Counted from the stretch's first letter, positions 53,474 through 63,104 are shown. The stretch is 64,000 nucleotides of DNA from Blastocatellia bacterium AA13 (GCA_003222245.1 QHVH01000019.1:62001-126000); one strand, 5' to 3'. Notes: generated by a model not told the origin, from the letters alone. Translations and numbers: made by a program.

Positions 53474-53527
53474 TTTAATACTCGCCTTTCAATGATCCGT
53501 GAATCCGCGTTGCGGACCATTAGGTCG

Positions 53528-54517
53528 TCAATCGTTCCGTGTAGGGCTTGCGGCCCGGAAGAGCTCGGGCTTCTTTGCCGCGGGTTCGTTCATCGCCTGA
53601 TCGAGCGCGGGTCGATTCTTGCGCTCGAAATCGCCGAGCGTAACCGACGCGCCCATAGTCGCGGACTGATACAGAGCTTGAATGACTCGGACATCGGCCA
53701 GCCCTTCTCGCCCCGACGGCTCGGGAGCCTGGTTGTTGATTATGCAGTTGGAGAAATAGACGAGCTCGGGAGCGAATTGATCGCGCTTTGGAAATTTGTG
53801 CTCGCGTTTTTTCCCTTTGATGGTGAGTTGATGCTTTAGTCCGCTTGCGAATTCATAGGCCGGATCGACGCGAAGGTTTCCCTCCGTGCCTATGACCTGA
53901 TACGCCGAAACATCCGCGGCTCCAAAGCTGGCCGTGAAAGACGCCAGTCGTTCGCCGAGTTCTTTCTTCACTCGAATGTCGCCGTCTTTGACCTGCATCG
54001 TGAAGATTGAATTGAAAGACCGCACCTCGCCTAACGTGCCTGACTGCACGAACTCGACAGCTTGCATGTTTGCTTCTTCGAAATGCAGCCGATAGGCGAC
54101 CATCAGCTTGACCCTGGCTTCTTCGGCCGCCGCGATCATAGCCTCGCAATCAGCTTCTGTTACGGCCATCGGTTTCTCACAAAGAACGTGCAGTCCCGCC
54201 TGACAAGCTCGGACGGTGTATTCGCGGTGCATACTGTTCGGGAGCGCGATATAAACGGCGTCTATCTCACCGCTGGCAAGACAATCATCGTATTCATCGT
54301 ACGAGCAGGTAATAGGCGCCTTGTACTTTTTACCTAGCTTGGAGAGCTTCGCCGGATCATCCGAAATAAGCGCGGCCAGCTTGGAGTTGGTCGCTTTGGC
54401 AAACGCAGGCAGCACCGCGGCCTGTGCAATGTATCCGAGTCCTACCACAGCGTATCGAACCATCTGGCTATCCCCGTTGTCTTTCTTCGCGATGCTCACA
54501 TCTTCGCTTGATGACAT
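53528..54517 (-). CDS. Gfo/Idh/MocA-family oxidoreductase
   Basis: The 329-residue protein is an NAD(P)-dependent sugar or alcohol oxidoreductase. The Rossmann fold is YAVVGLGYIAQAAVLPAF (G-x-G-x-x-A) and the family motif LCEKPMAVTEADCEAMIAAA (E-K-P) contains the catalytic lysine. The C-terminal part is the usual open beta sheet with KRDQFAPELVYFSNCI. It looks closest to the glucose-fructose oxidoreductase-like group. ATG 54517 follows AAAGGAAACACA. Substrate unknown. Confidence 0.88.
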   Translation of the reverse strand: MSSSEDVSIAKKDNGDSQMVRYAVVGLGYIAQAAVLPAFAKATNSKLAALISDDPAKLSKLGKKYKAPITCSYDEYDDCLASGEIDAVYIALPNSMHREYTVRACQAGLHVLCEKPMAVTEADCEAMIAAAEEARVKLMVAYRLHFEEANMQAVEFVQSGTLGEVRSFNSIFTMQVKDGDIRVKKELGERLASFTASFGAADVSAYQVIGTEGNLRVDPAYEFASGLKHQLTIKGKKREHKFPKRDQFAPELVYFSNCIINNQAPEPSGREGLADVRVIQALYQSATMGASVTLGDFERKNRPALDQAMNEPAAKKPELFRAASPTRND

Positions 54518-54971
54518 TGTGTTTCCTTTCGCTTTGCCGTGATCGAGCAATTCAGATCGGTCCTTTAATAGATATTGTCAGCGGCTGTGCCGCTCGCGAC
54601 TCAGGGTGCAAACGGGATGCCATGTTCGAGTGTCCGAATCGCAAGGAACTGCTTGCATCAGAGCAGCGACGGCGTTGCGCGAACCGTCGGACCGATGCTC
54701 CGTTCGGAATGAATGCATATGTGTTCGATTTCCGTCAGATTAATTCGAAAAAGCCGCAAATCGTCGGCTCTACGTCTGGGTCGCTCCGAAGGTACGGCCT
54801 TTGCAGTATTTTCTCTCGTTTTTATTGCAAGTCTGTCTCGCTCGTTTACGGCAGGTGTTGTTGAACCGGATCTTTCAATCTTGAATATGCAAAGACGCGG
54901 CAAATTAATTCGCTGCTAACGCAATAGACTTAGCATCGCTCAATAGTCAACGCCGCGAAGGAGGACAAAGC
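54518..54971. other. Intergenic stretch without recognised features
   Basis: No frame with protein character was found. The last bases (GAAGGAGGACAAAGC) are the ribosome site of the DUF3309 gene. Confidence 0.5.
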
Positions 54972-55124
54972 ATGGGACTCATATTAATTCTACTTGTGAT
55001 CATTTTGTTGGTAGGCGCAACGCCTCGATGGCCCTATAGCAGAGGGTGGGGATACTACCCGAGCGGGCTTCTGGGACTGATCTTATTGGTCGTAATCGTA
55101 CTGGTGCTGGCGGGGCGGTTGTGA
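54972..55124 (+). CDS. DUF3309 family 50-residue membrane protein
   Basis: The product, MGLILILLVIILLVGATPRW followed by PYSRGWGYYPSGLLGLILLV and VIVLVLAGRL, has two hydrophobic helices around a turn with PRWPYSRGWGYYPSG, exactly the DUF3309 pattern of about 50 residues. AGGAGGACAAAGC stands before the ATG. Function unknown; the family is common in environmental bacteria. Confidence 0.85.
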   Translation: MGLILILLVIILLVGATPRWPYSRGWGYYPSGLLGLILLVVIVLVLAGRL

Positions 55125-55282
55125 GAAATAGCAGCAGCCCCGAATGGATTCGATAGTGGGCGGCCGGCGACAGGCTCTTTGATGTCTGCTTGATGGGGCC
55201 TTTGTTCAAGCGGTTCGTTGAACAGTCGAGGACGCCGGCCGCTCTCATTATTCCATGCGGGCATTTATCACGGCGGTGAAAT

Positions 55283-56143
55283 ATGAAAACAGTTGTAGGC
55301 ATACTAAATTCGGGAGAAGAGGCCGCGGCGCTGGCCGACCGGCTTAAAGAAACCAGACGAAAAATTGAAGTGAGCATTCTTTCTCCGGGCGCTACTCCGG
55401 AGGAGCTTGCCCAAATACCGACGAGCGATACAGAACAGCCCGGCATGGGAGCCGCAATGGGTGCGGTTGTTGGAGGAGCGCTCGGCGCCGCGGGAGGAAT
55501 GGGGCTTGGCGTGACGGCCGCCATGCTCTTTGTTCCCGTGGCGGGACCCGTGCTCGCCATCGGAATGGCCGGTGCGGCGATGCTTGCGGCCGGCGGAGCT
55601 CTCGGCGGCGCGCTCGCCGGAGACGCCCTGGAAGATTCCATGTCCAAAGGACTGCCCATCGATGAGCTCTTTATATATGAAGATGCACTCAAGCATGGCC
55701 GATCGGTGTTGATCGCGATGGTCGAAGACGATGAGGAAGCGAATCGAGTTCGCGAGATAATGAGCAATGCCGGCACCGAAGCGGTTGACGCGGCCAGGGA
55801 GCACTGGTGGATTGGACTGCGAGACGACGAGCGAGTGCACTATTCAAAGCAACTCAGAGATTTTGAAACTGAGGAGCCCGTCTATCGCGAAGGCTTCGAA
55901 GCCGCGCAGCACCCAAGTGTGCGCGGGGCCTCTTACGATGAAGCCCTCGATCGTCTCAAGAAGCGATCGCCGGATCACTGTTTAAAGGACTCGTTCCGGT
56001 GCGGCTATGAAAGAGGAGTGTCATATTATCGAGATCTCGCTCGTGCCGAGAAGGGGTCAATAGAGGCCGCGAAAGACAAGTCGTCCCCGCCTGCGCGGGA
56101 AGCACAGCGGACGGTCGCCGGCGGTGAATCGCGCAAAGCATAG
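55283..56143 (+). CDS. Glycine-zipper membrane protein of the DUF1269/general-stress type
   Basis: The 286-residue protein begins with a small alpha/beta domain (MKTVVGILNSGEEAAALADR and IEVSILSPGATPEELAQIPT), then a long glycine-zipper membrane stretch (GAAMGAVVGGALGAAGGMGL to GGALGGALAGDALEDSM), and the companion alpha/beta half GLPIDELFIYEDALKHGRSV, LIAMVEDDEEANRVREIM. The tail (REHWWIGLRDDERVHYSKQL..., ASYDEALDRLKKR) is polar. Similar proteins are annotated as general-stress or DUF1269-like. The role is unknown. Confidence 0.6.
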   Translation: MKTVVGILNSGEEAAALADRLKETRRKIEVSILSPGATPEELAQIPTSDTEQPGMGAAMGAVVGGALGAAGGMGLGVTAAMLFVPVAGPVLAIGMAGAAMLAAGGALGGALAGDALEDSMSKGLPIDELFIYEDALKHGRSVLIAMVEDDEEANRVREIMSNAGTEAVDAAREHWWIGLRDDERVHYSKQLRDFETEEPVYREGFEAAQHPSVRGASYDEALDRLKKRSPDHCLKDSFRCGYERGVSYYRDLARAEKGSIEAAKDKSSPPAREAQRTVAGGESRKA

Positions 56144-56193
56144 GGGGATCACCGTTCGTTCTCCTTCAAGGAACATACCTACATCTCCCTCGG

Positions 56194-56222
56194 ACCGGGG
56201 GCTGCGCTTCGCTCACCCCGGC
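56194..56222. repeat. CCGGGG/CCCCGG hairpin
   Basis: ACCGGGG and the near-inverse ACCCCGG flank GCTGCGCTTCGCTC in the gap between two convergent genes (the glycine-zipper gene and fdnI). It could serve as a terminator for either. Confidence 0.45.
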
Positions 56223-56287
56223 TACTGACGCGTTCCCCTTCAGGGATCAATCCAACATCGAAATTCCCATAAACGCGGGTCCGCGAG

Positions 56288-57070
56288 TTAGCGCGACTCC
56301 GCGATCAGATCGCTATCGCGATCTTCTCTTTCTTTTTCCTTCTTCTGTTGGTCGACCGCACGCTGATGATCAGCGCGTGGGTCGCGTCCTGTTGCTTCGC
56401 TATACCACGCCGGATGATGAGTCCATGCCCATCCGCGGGTGACAGTTCCGCGGGTCATTGCCTCTAAGGTACCCGGCTCTCCAACCGTGCTCAGGTAGAT
56501 GTGGATCCAGATCCCGAACAACATTATCAGCGCGGAGATGTCGTGCAGCACATAACTGATCGCTACCGCGATTCTTCCGAATATCTCCGGGAACCACATC
56601 AGGAACCCTGTTATAAAAAGCACGAGGCCGCCGCCAATGATCTCCCAGAACTGCAGCTTCTGGCCTCCGTTGAAGAAGCCGACATACTCGGGTTCGAGTC
56701 TCTCTTTTCCGCCTATATAAATCTTCAAGCGGCGGATCCACTTGCTGTCCGCGGCGGTCCATCGCATTAGCGAAAGCCAGTTGAAGAACTGGAACGCATA
56801 AATGATCACGAAGAACAGACCAAACCACGGATGGAGCACTCGCGTCGTGGGCCCTCCGCCGAACAGCGGCGTCAGCCAGTGAAATAGCCAGGGCGAATAG
56901 ATCGCAAGGCCCGATAACAACGCGAGAAAGAAAAGAATCGCGCTGGTCCAATGAAGGAACCGCGTATACACCGGATGCCGGAACAACTCTCCTTCGTGGA
57001 TTGTAGTGTGCCCCAGTTTTCCGAAGCCCCGCCGCGCTTTTTCATCGAATCGCCTGACTGAAGCCGTCAT
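56288..57070 (-). CDS. fdnI: Formate dehydrogenase, cytochrome b556 (gamma) subunit
   Basis: The 260-residue inner-membrane subunit carries two b hemes and reduces the quinone. It shows the FdnI pattern: HPVYTRFLHWTSAILFFLAL (heme His), HPWFGLFFVIIYAFQFFNWL, the helix ILGGGLVLFITGF-like GGGLVLFITGFLMWFPEIFG, and VLHDISALIMLFGIWIHIYL with further heme histidines. Its ATG overlaps the fdnH stop (ATGA). Last gene of the operon. Confidence 0.9.
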   Translation of the reverse strand: MTASVRRFDEKARRGFGKLGHTTIHEGELFRHPVYTRFLHWTSAILFFLALLSGLAIYSPWLFHWLTPLFGGGPTTRVLHPWFGLFFVIIYAFQFFNWLSLMRWTAADSKWIRRLKIYIGGKERLEPEYVGFFNGGQKLQFWEIIGGGLVLFITGFLMWFPEIFGRIAVAISYVLHDISALIMLFGIWIHIYLSTVGEPGTLEAMTRGTVTRGWAWTHHPAWYSEATGRDPRADHQRAVDQQKKEKEREDRDSDLIAESR

Positions 57071-57969
57071 AGCTGCTCCTCCCTCTCAACCGTCGGCTCC
57101 GGCTGAGAAAGTCTCGGACCGGTGAAGATGTAATGGAAGAACACCGCCAGCAGCCCCATCAGCGCTATGAAGAGGCCGATGGGTTTCGCCAGGTATTTCC
57201 ATATCACATAGCTCGGGGGTATCCGCGGGTTAGCAGGCAAACCGCCGTACGCTTCCGGCTTGGTGATGTCGTGAAGCACGTAGATCACATGCGTTCCGCC
57301 GATCGACTGCGGATCGTAGACGCCCGCGTTCGGGAGCGGAAATAGCGCGTCATCCCGCAACTGCGAAGCTCGTGCATTCGCGATCTGCAGCATGTCCTGT
57401 TTGGTTCCGAAGTGCAGGCAGCCGGTCGGACATGCCTTTATGCACGCCGGCTCGAGTCCTGCCCCAACGCGATCCGAGCACAGCGTGCATTTATGTACCT
57501 TCTTGGTTGTTTGATTGAATTTCGGGATGTTGAATGGGCATCCCGAGATGCAGTACTGGCAGCCGATGCAATTCTCCTGATTGAAATCGACTATGCCATT
57601 CGTGTACTGGACGATGGCTCCGTCGGATGGACAGGCCCGCAAACAACCCGGATCAGCGCAATGCATGCACTGGTCTTTGCGCATGAGCCACATCAGGCTT
57701 CCGTCGTCGCGCTGGGTCTCGCTGAATTTAATCAGATTGTAGTAATTCCATTCCGTCGTCGGCATCGTCTGGTAGGTGTTGTCGAAGACCGTTTCGCGGA
57801 AAGGATGATCGTTCCATTCGACGCATGCCACTTCGCAGGCTTTGCAGCCTATGCAGGTGGTGACGTCGACCAGCTTGGCGACCTCGAGTTCGCGCACGGC
57901 CCCACTGCCGGGAACCGGGCCGCGATGAGCCGAGATTTCTTTGATCTGCAGCGTCTGTTCAGTTGCCAT
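57067..57969 (-). CDS. fdnH: Formate dehydrogenase, iron-sulfur (beta) subunit
   Basis: The 300-residue electron-transfer subunit has four [4Fe-4S] sites: CIGCKACEVAC, CMHCADPGCLRACP, CIGCQYCISGCPF and CTLCSDRV...CIKACP. A C-terminal membrane helix (IGLFIALMGLLAVFFHYIFT) anchors it. It joins the selenoprotein alpha subunit to the cytochrome b subunit. ATG 57969 is used with GGGAGTT before it. It lies 52 bases after fdnG. Confidence 0.93.
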   Translation of the reverse strand: MATEQTLQIKEISAHRGPVPGSGAVRELEVAKLVDVTTCIGCKACEVACVEWNDHPFRETVFDNTYQTMPTTEWNYYNLIKFSETQRDDGSLMWLMRKDQCMHCADPGCLRACPSDGAIVQYTNGIVDFNQENCIGCQYCISGCPFNIPKFNQTTKKVHKCTLCSDRVGAGLEPACIKACPTGCLHFGTKQDMLQIANARASQLRDDALFPLPNAGVYDPQSIGGTHVIYVLHDITKPEAYGGLPANPRIPPSYVIWKYLAKPIGLFIALMGLLAVFFHYIFTGPRLSQPEPTVEREEQL

Positions 57970-58021
57970 AACTCCCGCCCTCACTTCCTTGCGGCGCCGG
58001 GCGTCTGCCCGCGCGCCGCGG

Positions 58022-61000
58022 CTATGCCTTTTCTATTTTTGCCAGGAAGCCCTTGTATTCGGGCGTGTAGGCGTTCGGGTCCATCGCCGTCGGCGACAGC
58101 AGGTTTACCGGATTGAGACTGGTCTTCCCCGAGTCTTCGGCGATGCCTCTGTAGCCCCAATGGATCGGAACGCCGATCTGATAAACGGTCTTGCCGTCGA
58201 TCGTCATCGGCTTGATGCGGCGCGTCACCATGGCCTTCGCTACATATTGCGCGCGCGCCGTCGATACCCTGACCTTTTGACCGCCTTCAACTCCGATCTC
58301 GCGAGCAAGCTCGACAGGCACCTCGACAAACGGCTCCGGCACTAACTGGACGTTCATCGGGTTGTTTTTGGTCCAGTAGTGATAGTGCTCGGTGAGGCGA
58401 TAGGTCGTGCACACGACATTGAAGCCCTGCTCCGGCGTACCGTACTTATCAAGATCGGTATTGAACAGCTTAATAACCGGGTTGATCGACTGCTTCGGAT
58501 GGAGCGGGTTTGCGATCGGACTTTCCACCGGCTCGTAGTGTTCAGGAAAGGGGCCTTCGGCGAAGGCGGCCAGCGGCGCGAAGATTCGTCCGATGCCTTC
58601 CGGATTCATGATGAAGGGCCCCATATGAGATTGCGGAGGCGAGTCCGCTTTGAAGTCGGGCACGTCGTTGCCCGCCCACCGATGCGCCGCCTCATTCCAC
58701 CATACCTGCCGGCGTTCGGAGTCCCAGGGCTTGCCCGCGGGATCGCACGACGCGCGGTTGTACATAACGCGGCGGTTCGCCGGCCACGACCATCCCCAGC
58801 TCGGGAAAATGCCGAGGCCGGAAGGATCGTCCGTGCCTCGACGCTGCATCAAAGCGCCCGCCTCCGTCCACGAGCCGCTGTACAACCAGTTGCCGCACGC
58901 GGTCGAGCCGTCATCTTTCAGCCATGCGAAGCCGGGCAGTTGCTGTCCGGTTTTGATAGTCGCGCCCGGCTGCGAGTCTTCGGTCAGATCGCTCAAGGCG
59001 CGGCCGTTGATCTCTTTGGCAACCTCGGCGAGCGACGGGTTCTCCGGCTTTGAATAAGACCAGGAGGCGTTGAGAATCGCATCCGGAAACTTCCCGCCCT
59101 CCTTTGCATACAGCTCGCGAATCTTAAGGAATATGCGAGCGAGTATTTCCTGATCCACGCGCGCCTGGCCCGGCGGCGCAACGGCCGCGTACTTCCACTG
59201 TAACCATCGCGCCGAATTGACGAACGTACCGTCCTTTTCCGCGAAGCCGGCGCCGGGCAGCCGATAGACGGCCGTCTTTATCTCCTTCATCTCTTCTGGT
59301 GAAGTGCCGGGAGCACGCCAGAATTCGCTCGTTTCATCCGGGAAGATCTCGCAGACCACCAGCCAATCGGCCTTCTTTAAAGCTTCGATGTTTTTCCTGG
59401 AATTGGGACCGATCATCACGCCGTTCATGCCGAAGGCGATGTGGCCTTTAATTTCGCCTTTGTACATTCGATCCCACATCTCCACCCACGAATAACGGCG
59501 GTCGATCTTCGGCAGGTAGTGAAAAGCGAAGTCGTTCTCCTTTTTGGCGGCGTCGCCGAACATCGCCTTGAGATAAGAGACGGCGAACTTCGGCGTGTTC
59601 GACCAGTAGTTATAGGAATCCCACTCCGACGGTTTCGAGGGAGTCGGCGTGATACGTTTCAGATAGGTCGCGAAATCCGCGTCGCCCGGATTCGGCATCT
59701 TCAGATAACCCGGCAGAATATCGAACACTCCGCCCATGTCGGTCGCGCCTTGAATGTTCGAGTGGCCTCGCAAGGCGTTTACGCCTCCGCCCGCTCTGCC
59801 GACATTGCCAAGGAGCAGTTGAAGAATCGCCGCGGTCCGAATGATCTGGGTTCCGAAGGTATGCTGCGTCCAGCCTACGGCATAAATGATGGTCGCCGCC
59901 TTCTTCATGTCTCCATCGTTGCGAATCGAGGTGAAGAGCTCGGCTGCCTTGATGAAATCGGCTTCGGGGATGCCGGTAATGCTTGAGACCATTCGCGGCG
60001 TGTAGCGCGAGTACTGACGCTTCAGGAGTTGGTACACCGAGCGCGGATGTTGAAGCGACAGATCATAGGCTACATTGGAGGGCAGCGCCGGAGCAGGATT
60101 CGCGGCTCCCGTGCCTTGCGCTCCTGGTCCTCCGGCAGCTTGGTGACCGCCTCCCAACGGGCCTTGTTGACCGTCGCCGGATCGGGCGCCGCCGGAACTG
60201 CCTTTGTCGGCTGCGCCGCCTCCTCGCTGCGACGATTGCCCCGATGCGCCTCCGGAAGCGGCGGCGGCGCCGGCCGAGTTGGTGACGTTCCCGCCTTCTT
60301 CATAATTCCATGTGGACTTGTCGTATGCCTGCGTTTGCGAGTTGAAGCCCGAGTACAGGCCATCCTCAGGAAGCTGGAAACCGTCTTTGATCAGGAAGGC
60401 GGCGTTTGTGTAGTTCTTGACGTAGTCCCAGGCGACTCTCTCGTGCTCGATCGCGTAGTTGATCAGACCGCCGAGGAAAGCGATGTCGGTTCCCGCGCGA
60501 ATCTGGAGGAAGAGATCGGCGACGGCGGCGGTTCTGGTGAACCGCGGGTCGACGACTATCATCTTCGCGTTACGTGTTTTTTTTGCTTCGATCGGCCATT
60601 TGAATCCACACGGATGGTTCTCAGCGGGGTTGCCGCCCATGATCAACATCATGTCGGTGTTCTTGATGTCGATCCAGCCGTTCGTCATCGCCCCGCGTCC
60701 GAATGTTGGTCCCAAACTTGAGACCGTGGGGCCATGTCAGACACGGGCCTGCGTTTCGAAGTACACCACCCCCATGCTGCGCATCGCCTTGACGGCGAGA
60801 TAGTTCAACTCGTTGGTATCGGTGCAGCCGCCCGCCCACGCGATCCCCTCGCAGCGATTCACGGTACGGCCGTTGGCGTCCTTCTCAATGAAGGTCTCGT
60901 CGCGTGTTCGCTTGATCAGCCGCGCGATTTCGGAGGTAGCCTGATCCCAGGAAATATCCTCCCAGTGATCGGAGCCCGGCCGGCGCACCTGGGGCTTCAA

Positions 61001-61318
61001 AAGCCGCCGCTCGTTGACTATGTCTTGTTCAAGCGAAGCACCCTTGGGACAGAGCGTGCCGCGATTGATCGGATGATCGGGGTCGCCTTCGACGTGCACG
61101 ACTTGGGGAGTGGAATTCTTTCCTTTATCGCTGAGCGTGTGAATGATGACGCCGCAGCTAACGGAGCAGTAGGGACAGGTGCTTCTGGTTTCCGAGGTCC
61201 TATCGATTTTCAGAGCCTGAGTCTGCGCGTAGACCGGCTTCAGATCGAAGCCGAACGCGGACAGCCCCGCGCCTCCGGCCAGAGTGCATTTGACGAAGGT
61301 TCTCCTTGATACTTCCAT
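58022..61318 (-). CDS. fdnG: Formate dehydrogenase-N alpha subunit, selenocysteine protein
   Basis: One gene of 1098 residues is read if UGA at 60739-60737 (codon 194) is decoded as selenocysteine: YFETQARV-U-HGPTVSSL and then GPTFGRGAMTNGWIDIKN matches FdnG, where this is the active-site residue. Residues 3-30 are a Tat signal (SRRTFVKCTLAGGAGLSAFG), and CPYCSVSCGVIIH...GTLCPKG binds a [4Fe-4S] cluster. The molybdopterin domains follow, ending IHWGYRGIAEDSG. Usual length is about 1015; about 65 extra Gly/Ala/Ser-rich residues stand near 348-413. Two apparent frames (58022-60715 and 60737-61318) are this one gene. It oxidises formate on the periplasmic side. Confidence 0.95.
60708..60725 (-). 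promoter_or_regulatory. bSECIS-like hairpin directing selenocysteine insertion
   Basis: On the reverse strand, 11 bases after the UGA codon, GGTCTC pairs with GGGACC (one G-U pair) around the six-base loop AAGTTT. Bacterial SECIS elements are small hairpins just downstream of the Sec UGA that bind SelB. The position suits this role. SelB and selC must be elsewhere in the genome; they are not in this window. Confidence 0.7.
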
Positions 61319-61517
61319 TGCGCTCCCTCCTTTTCCGACGGAAGACCTTTATTGAACCGATATCAAACAAGTGCGTATCAAGATCGATCAAGGGGAGAGC
61401 CGCAAATAGCGCGCCAAATAGCCTGTAAGAAGGGTAACCTGTAAAAAATAAATGATACGGAGGAGAGTGCAATCGATCATCGGTTGCATAGTCGCTGCCC
61501 CTATCCTCGCGCCATCA
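61319..61517. other. Short gap between fdhE and fdnG
   Basis: This stretch carries the fdnG ribosome site (GGAGGGAGCG before ATG 61318) and nothing else I can recognise. Confidence 0.6.
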
Positions 61518-61583
61518 TTATCGGGCCCTGATCGGACTATGATCGGGCAATGATCGGGCCCTGATCGGGCTATGATCGGGTCA
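61518..61583. repeat. 11-bp tandem repeat, six units, at the fdhE stop
   Basis: The unit TGATCGGGCNN (variants TTATCGGGCCC, TGATCGGACTA, TGATCGGGCAA, TGATCGGGCCC, TGATCGGGCTA, TGATCGGGTCA) repeats six times. The last unit contains the fdhE stop codon (reverse TGA at 61583-61581). Confidence 0.9.
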
Positions 61584-62366
61584 CACGCCTACCAGATTGA
61601 GTTCTATCTTTCGGTAGCCGCGTTCACGAGCCCACACGTCGAGCGGGGCTGAAGCCACTTCATCCACTAGCGGCGCAGCCAGACCGAATTTCGTGAGATC
61701 AATTCTCTTGAAGTAATGGCTACAGGTATCGCACGCTTCGATGCTGACATGCGCGAATTCGGGCGCGCCAAAATAGGCGAGGTTCGAAGGCCGCTGTTCC
61801 ATGCAAAATGGACACGTGCAGCGTGGAAACGGCCATTCACTCAGACAGGTGGAGCAGAGAAGCCGCCGGCTTCCTTCCGCCACATCGGAATCTTCATGAG
61901 AAAACAATCCGAGCTGGGGGCGGCCGCCGCAGAACGGACACCTGCTCTCATCGATCGCCGGCCGACGTTCAAGCTGCTCAACTCCTCTATCAGCCATCAG
62001 CCGCGCGTACGGCTGGACGAGCGCCTTCGCAAAGAAGCTGTGGTCGGCACGGGTCTGCCAGTATGAGATGAGCATGGATCTGAGCGACTCCTGGCCTTCA
62101 CCGCTGAGCCTTCTTGCCTCGTTCGCAAGCAGCTCGGAGCCGGTTTCGGCGACAACTTCGAGCAGCGTCGGAAGGCACGACAACAGAGCGCTCAAATCAT
62201 CCCTGAAGCCGCCGCGCGCTGTCCCAGTCCCGACTGAGTTCAGGTGCTCGTAGATGGCTTGTTGAGCCCTGAGAACTCCGGCATAGAAAGTCAGCAATTC
62301 CGCTGTTTCGCCGGAGGCGGACAGGTCTTTGGCACGCTTTATGAGTGGACTCCAGAAGCTCGTCAT
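61581..62366 (-). CDS. fdhE: Formate dehydrogenase accessory protein FdhE
   Basis: The 261-residue cytosolic protein matures formate dehydrogenases. It has the four-cysteine-pair rubredoxin-like zinc sites: CPFCGGRPQLGLF, RRLLCSTCLSEWPFPRCTCP FCMEQR (split pair: CSTC and CPFC) and ACDTCSHYFKRIDL. The C-terminus APLVDEVASAPLDVWARERG is typical. It is the first gene of the fdhE-fdnG-fdnH-fdnI operon and is divergent from psiE with only 30 bases between the starts. Confidence 0.92.
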   Translation of the reverse strand: MTSFWSPLIKRAKDLSASGETAELLTFYAGVLRAQQAIYEHLNSVGTGTARGGFRDDLSALLSCLPTLLEVVAETGSELLANEARRLSGEGQESLRSMLISYWQTRADHSFFAKALVQPYARLMADRGVEQLERRPAIDESRCPFCGGRPQLGLFSHEDSDVAEGSRRLLCSTCLSEWPFPRCTCPFCMEQRPSNLAYFGAPEFAHVSIEACDTCSHYFKRIDLTKFGLAAPLVDEVASAPLDVWARERGYRKIELNLVGV

Positions 62367-62396
62367 TAAATTAGTGACTTAAAGGAGAACGCTACA

Positions 62397-62828
62397 TTGG
62401 CCGATGATACGCAAAGCGACGAACTGGTCGTCAAACAACACCCGTTGATTCAACGATCGATAAACAAGTACGTAGGAACCTCGATACTTCTGTTTCTTTC
62501 GATCCTTGCAGTAGTGGTTTTGATTGCGGCAGTGATCGCCGCCGTCGAAATCATAATTCGCGAATTTCCCAAACTCGTTCAGCCGACCGACGAATATGGC
62601 TCTCTGCAGCATATAATCGAGAGCCTTCTGCTGGTGGCGATTGCCGCCGAGTTGTCGCTTTTACTGCTGTTTCATAAGGCGAGCGCGGCAGTAGAAATCG
62701 TCATCTTCATCGTAGCCAGGAAGATGGTCAACCCATCCATCGCCGCTATTGATCTATTACTTGGCGCCGCCGCCCTTTCCGGCCTGATCATTGTGCGCTT
62801 CTACTACCTGCGTGAGGAACCCAATTAA
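62397..62828 (+). CDS. PsiE-family phosphate-starvation-type membrane protein
   Basis: The 143-residue protein has four membrane helices (about 28-50, 72-92, 97-112 and 116-136) and a family-like RSINKYVGTSILLFLSILAV start, IESLLLVAIAAELSLLLLF, and ARKMVNPSIAAIDLLLGAA. PsiE members have this length. TTG 62397 is taken as start because AAAGGAG stands nine bases before it. Function is unknown even in model organisms. Confidence 0.72.
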   Translation: MADDTQSDELVVKQHPLIQRSINKYVGTSILLFLSILAVVVLIAAVIAAVEIIIREFPKLVQPTDEYGSLQHIIESLLLVAIAAELSLLLLFHKASAAVEIVIFIVARKMVNPSIAAIDLLLGAAALSGLIIVRFYYLREEPN

Positions 62829-62854
62829 GAAGGATCGCTCATTGAAATCAATGT

Positions 62855-62879
62855 AGAGGCGGCGCCCGCGGCCGCCCCT
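62855..62879. repeat. GAGGCGGC/GCCGCCCC palindrome at a convergent junction
   Basis: The arms GAGGCGGC and GCCGCCCCT flank GCCCGCG. It belongs to the palindrome family at 34617, 37021 and 44306 and lies after psiE, facing the DUF2383 gene. Confidence 0.55.
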
Positions 62880-62952
62880 CTTTCGCACTCACATTTATTC
62901 GAAGCTGATTCCGTGCTTTTGCTGCTTCGTGGACTCTGCTTGAACCGAACAG

Positions 62953-63008
62953 AACAAAAAAAAGATCCGCAACACTCGGGTCAAAGGGGACACAGCGTTG
63001 CGGATCTT
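62953..63008 (-). terminator. Rho-independent terminator of the DUF2383 gene
   Basis: On the reverse strand the 12-base arms AAGATCCGCAAC and GTTGCGGATCTT pair perfectly around a 23-base loop and are followed by a run of T (TTTTTTTTGTTC). It is about 100 bases after the DUF2383 stop and is the clearest terminator in the window. Confidence 0.85.
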
Positions 63009-63104
63009 AGCTCCTCACGGTTGAGCGAATCCACGGGTTCAGCAACTCAATAATCTATCGCCGTGCGTCTTCTCGCGCGGCTTTAAGTCCTAACGCGAAT
63101 GAAT

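Noticed and set aside
60029-60721. Forward frame opposite fdnG
   Set aside because: It is the antisense of conserved coding sequence and of the low-complexity insertion.
60737-60739. Reading the UGA in fdnG as a true stop, with two genes
   Set aside because: Homology runs through the codon at the exact Sec position, and a hairpin follows.
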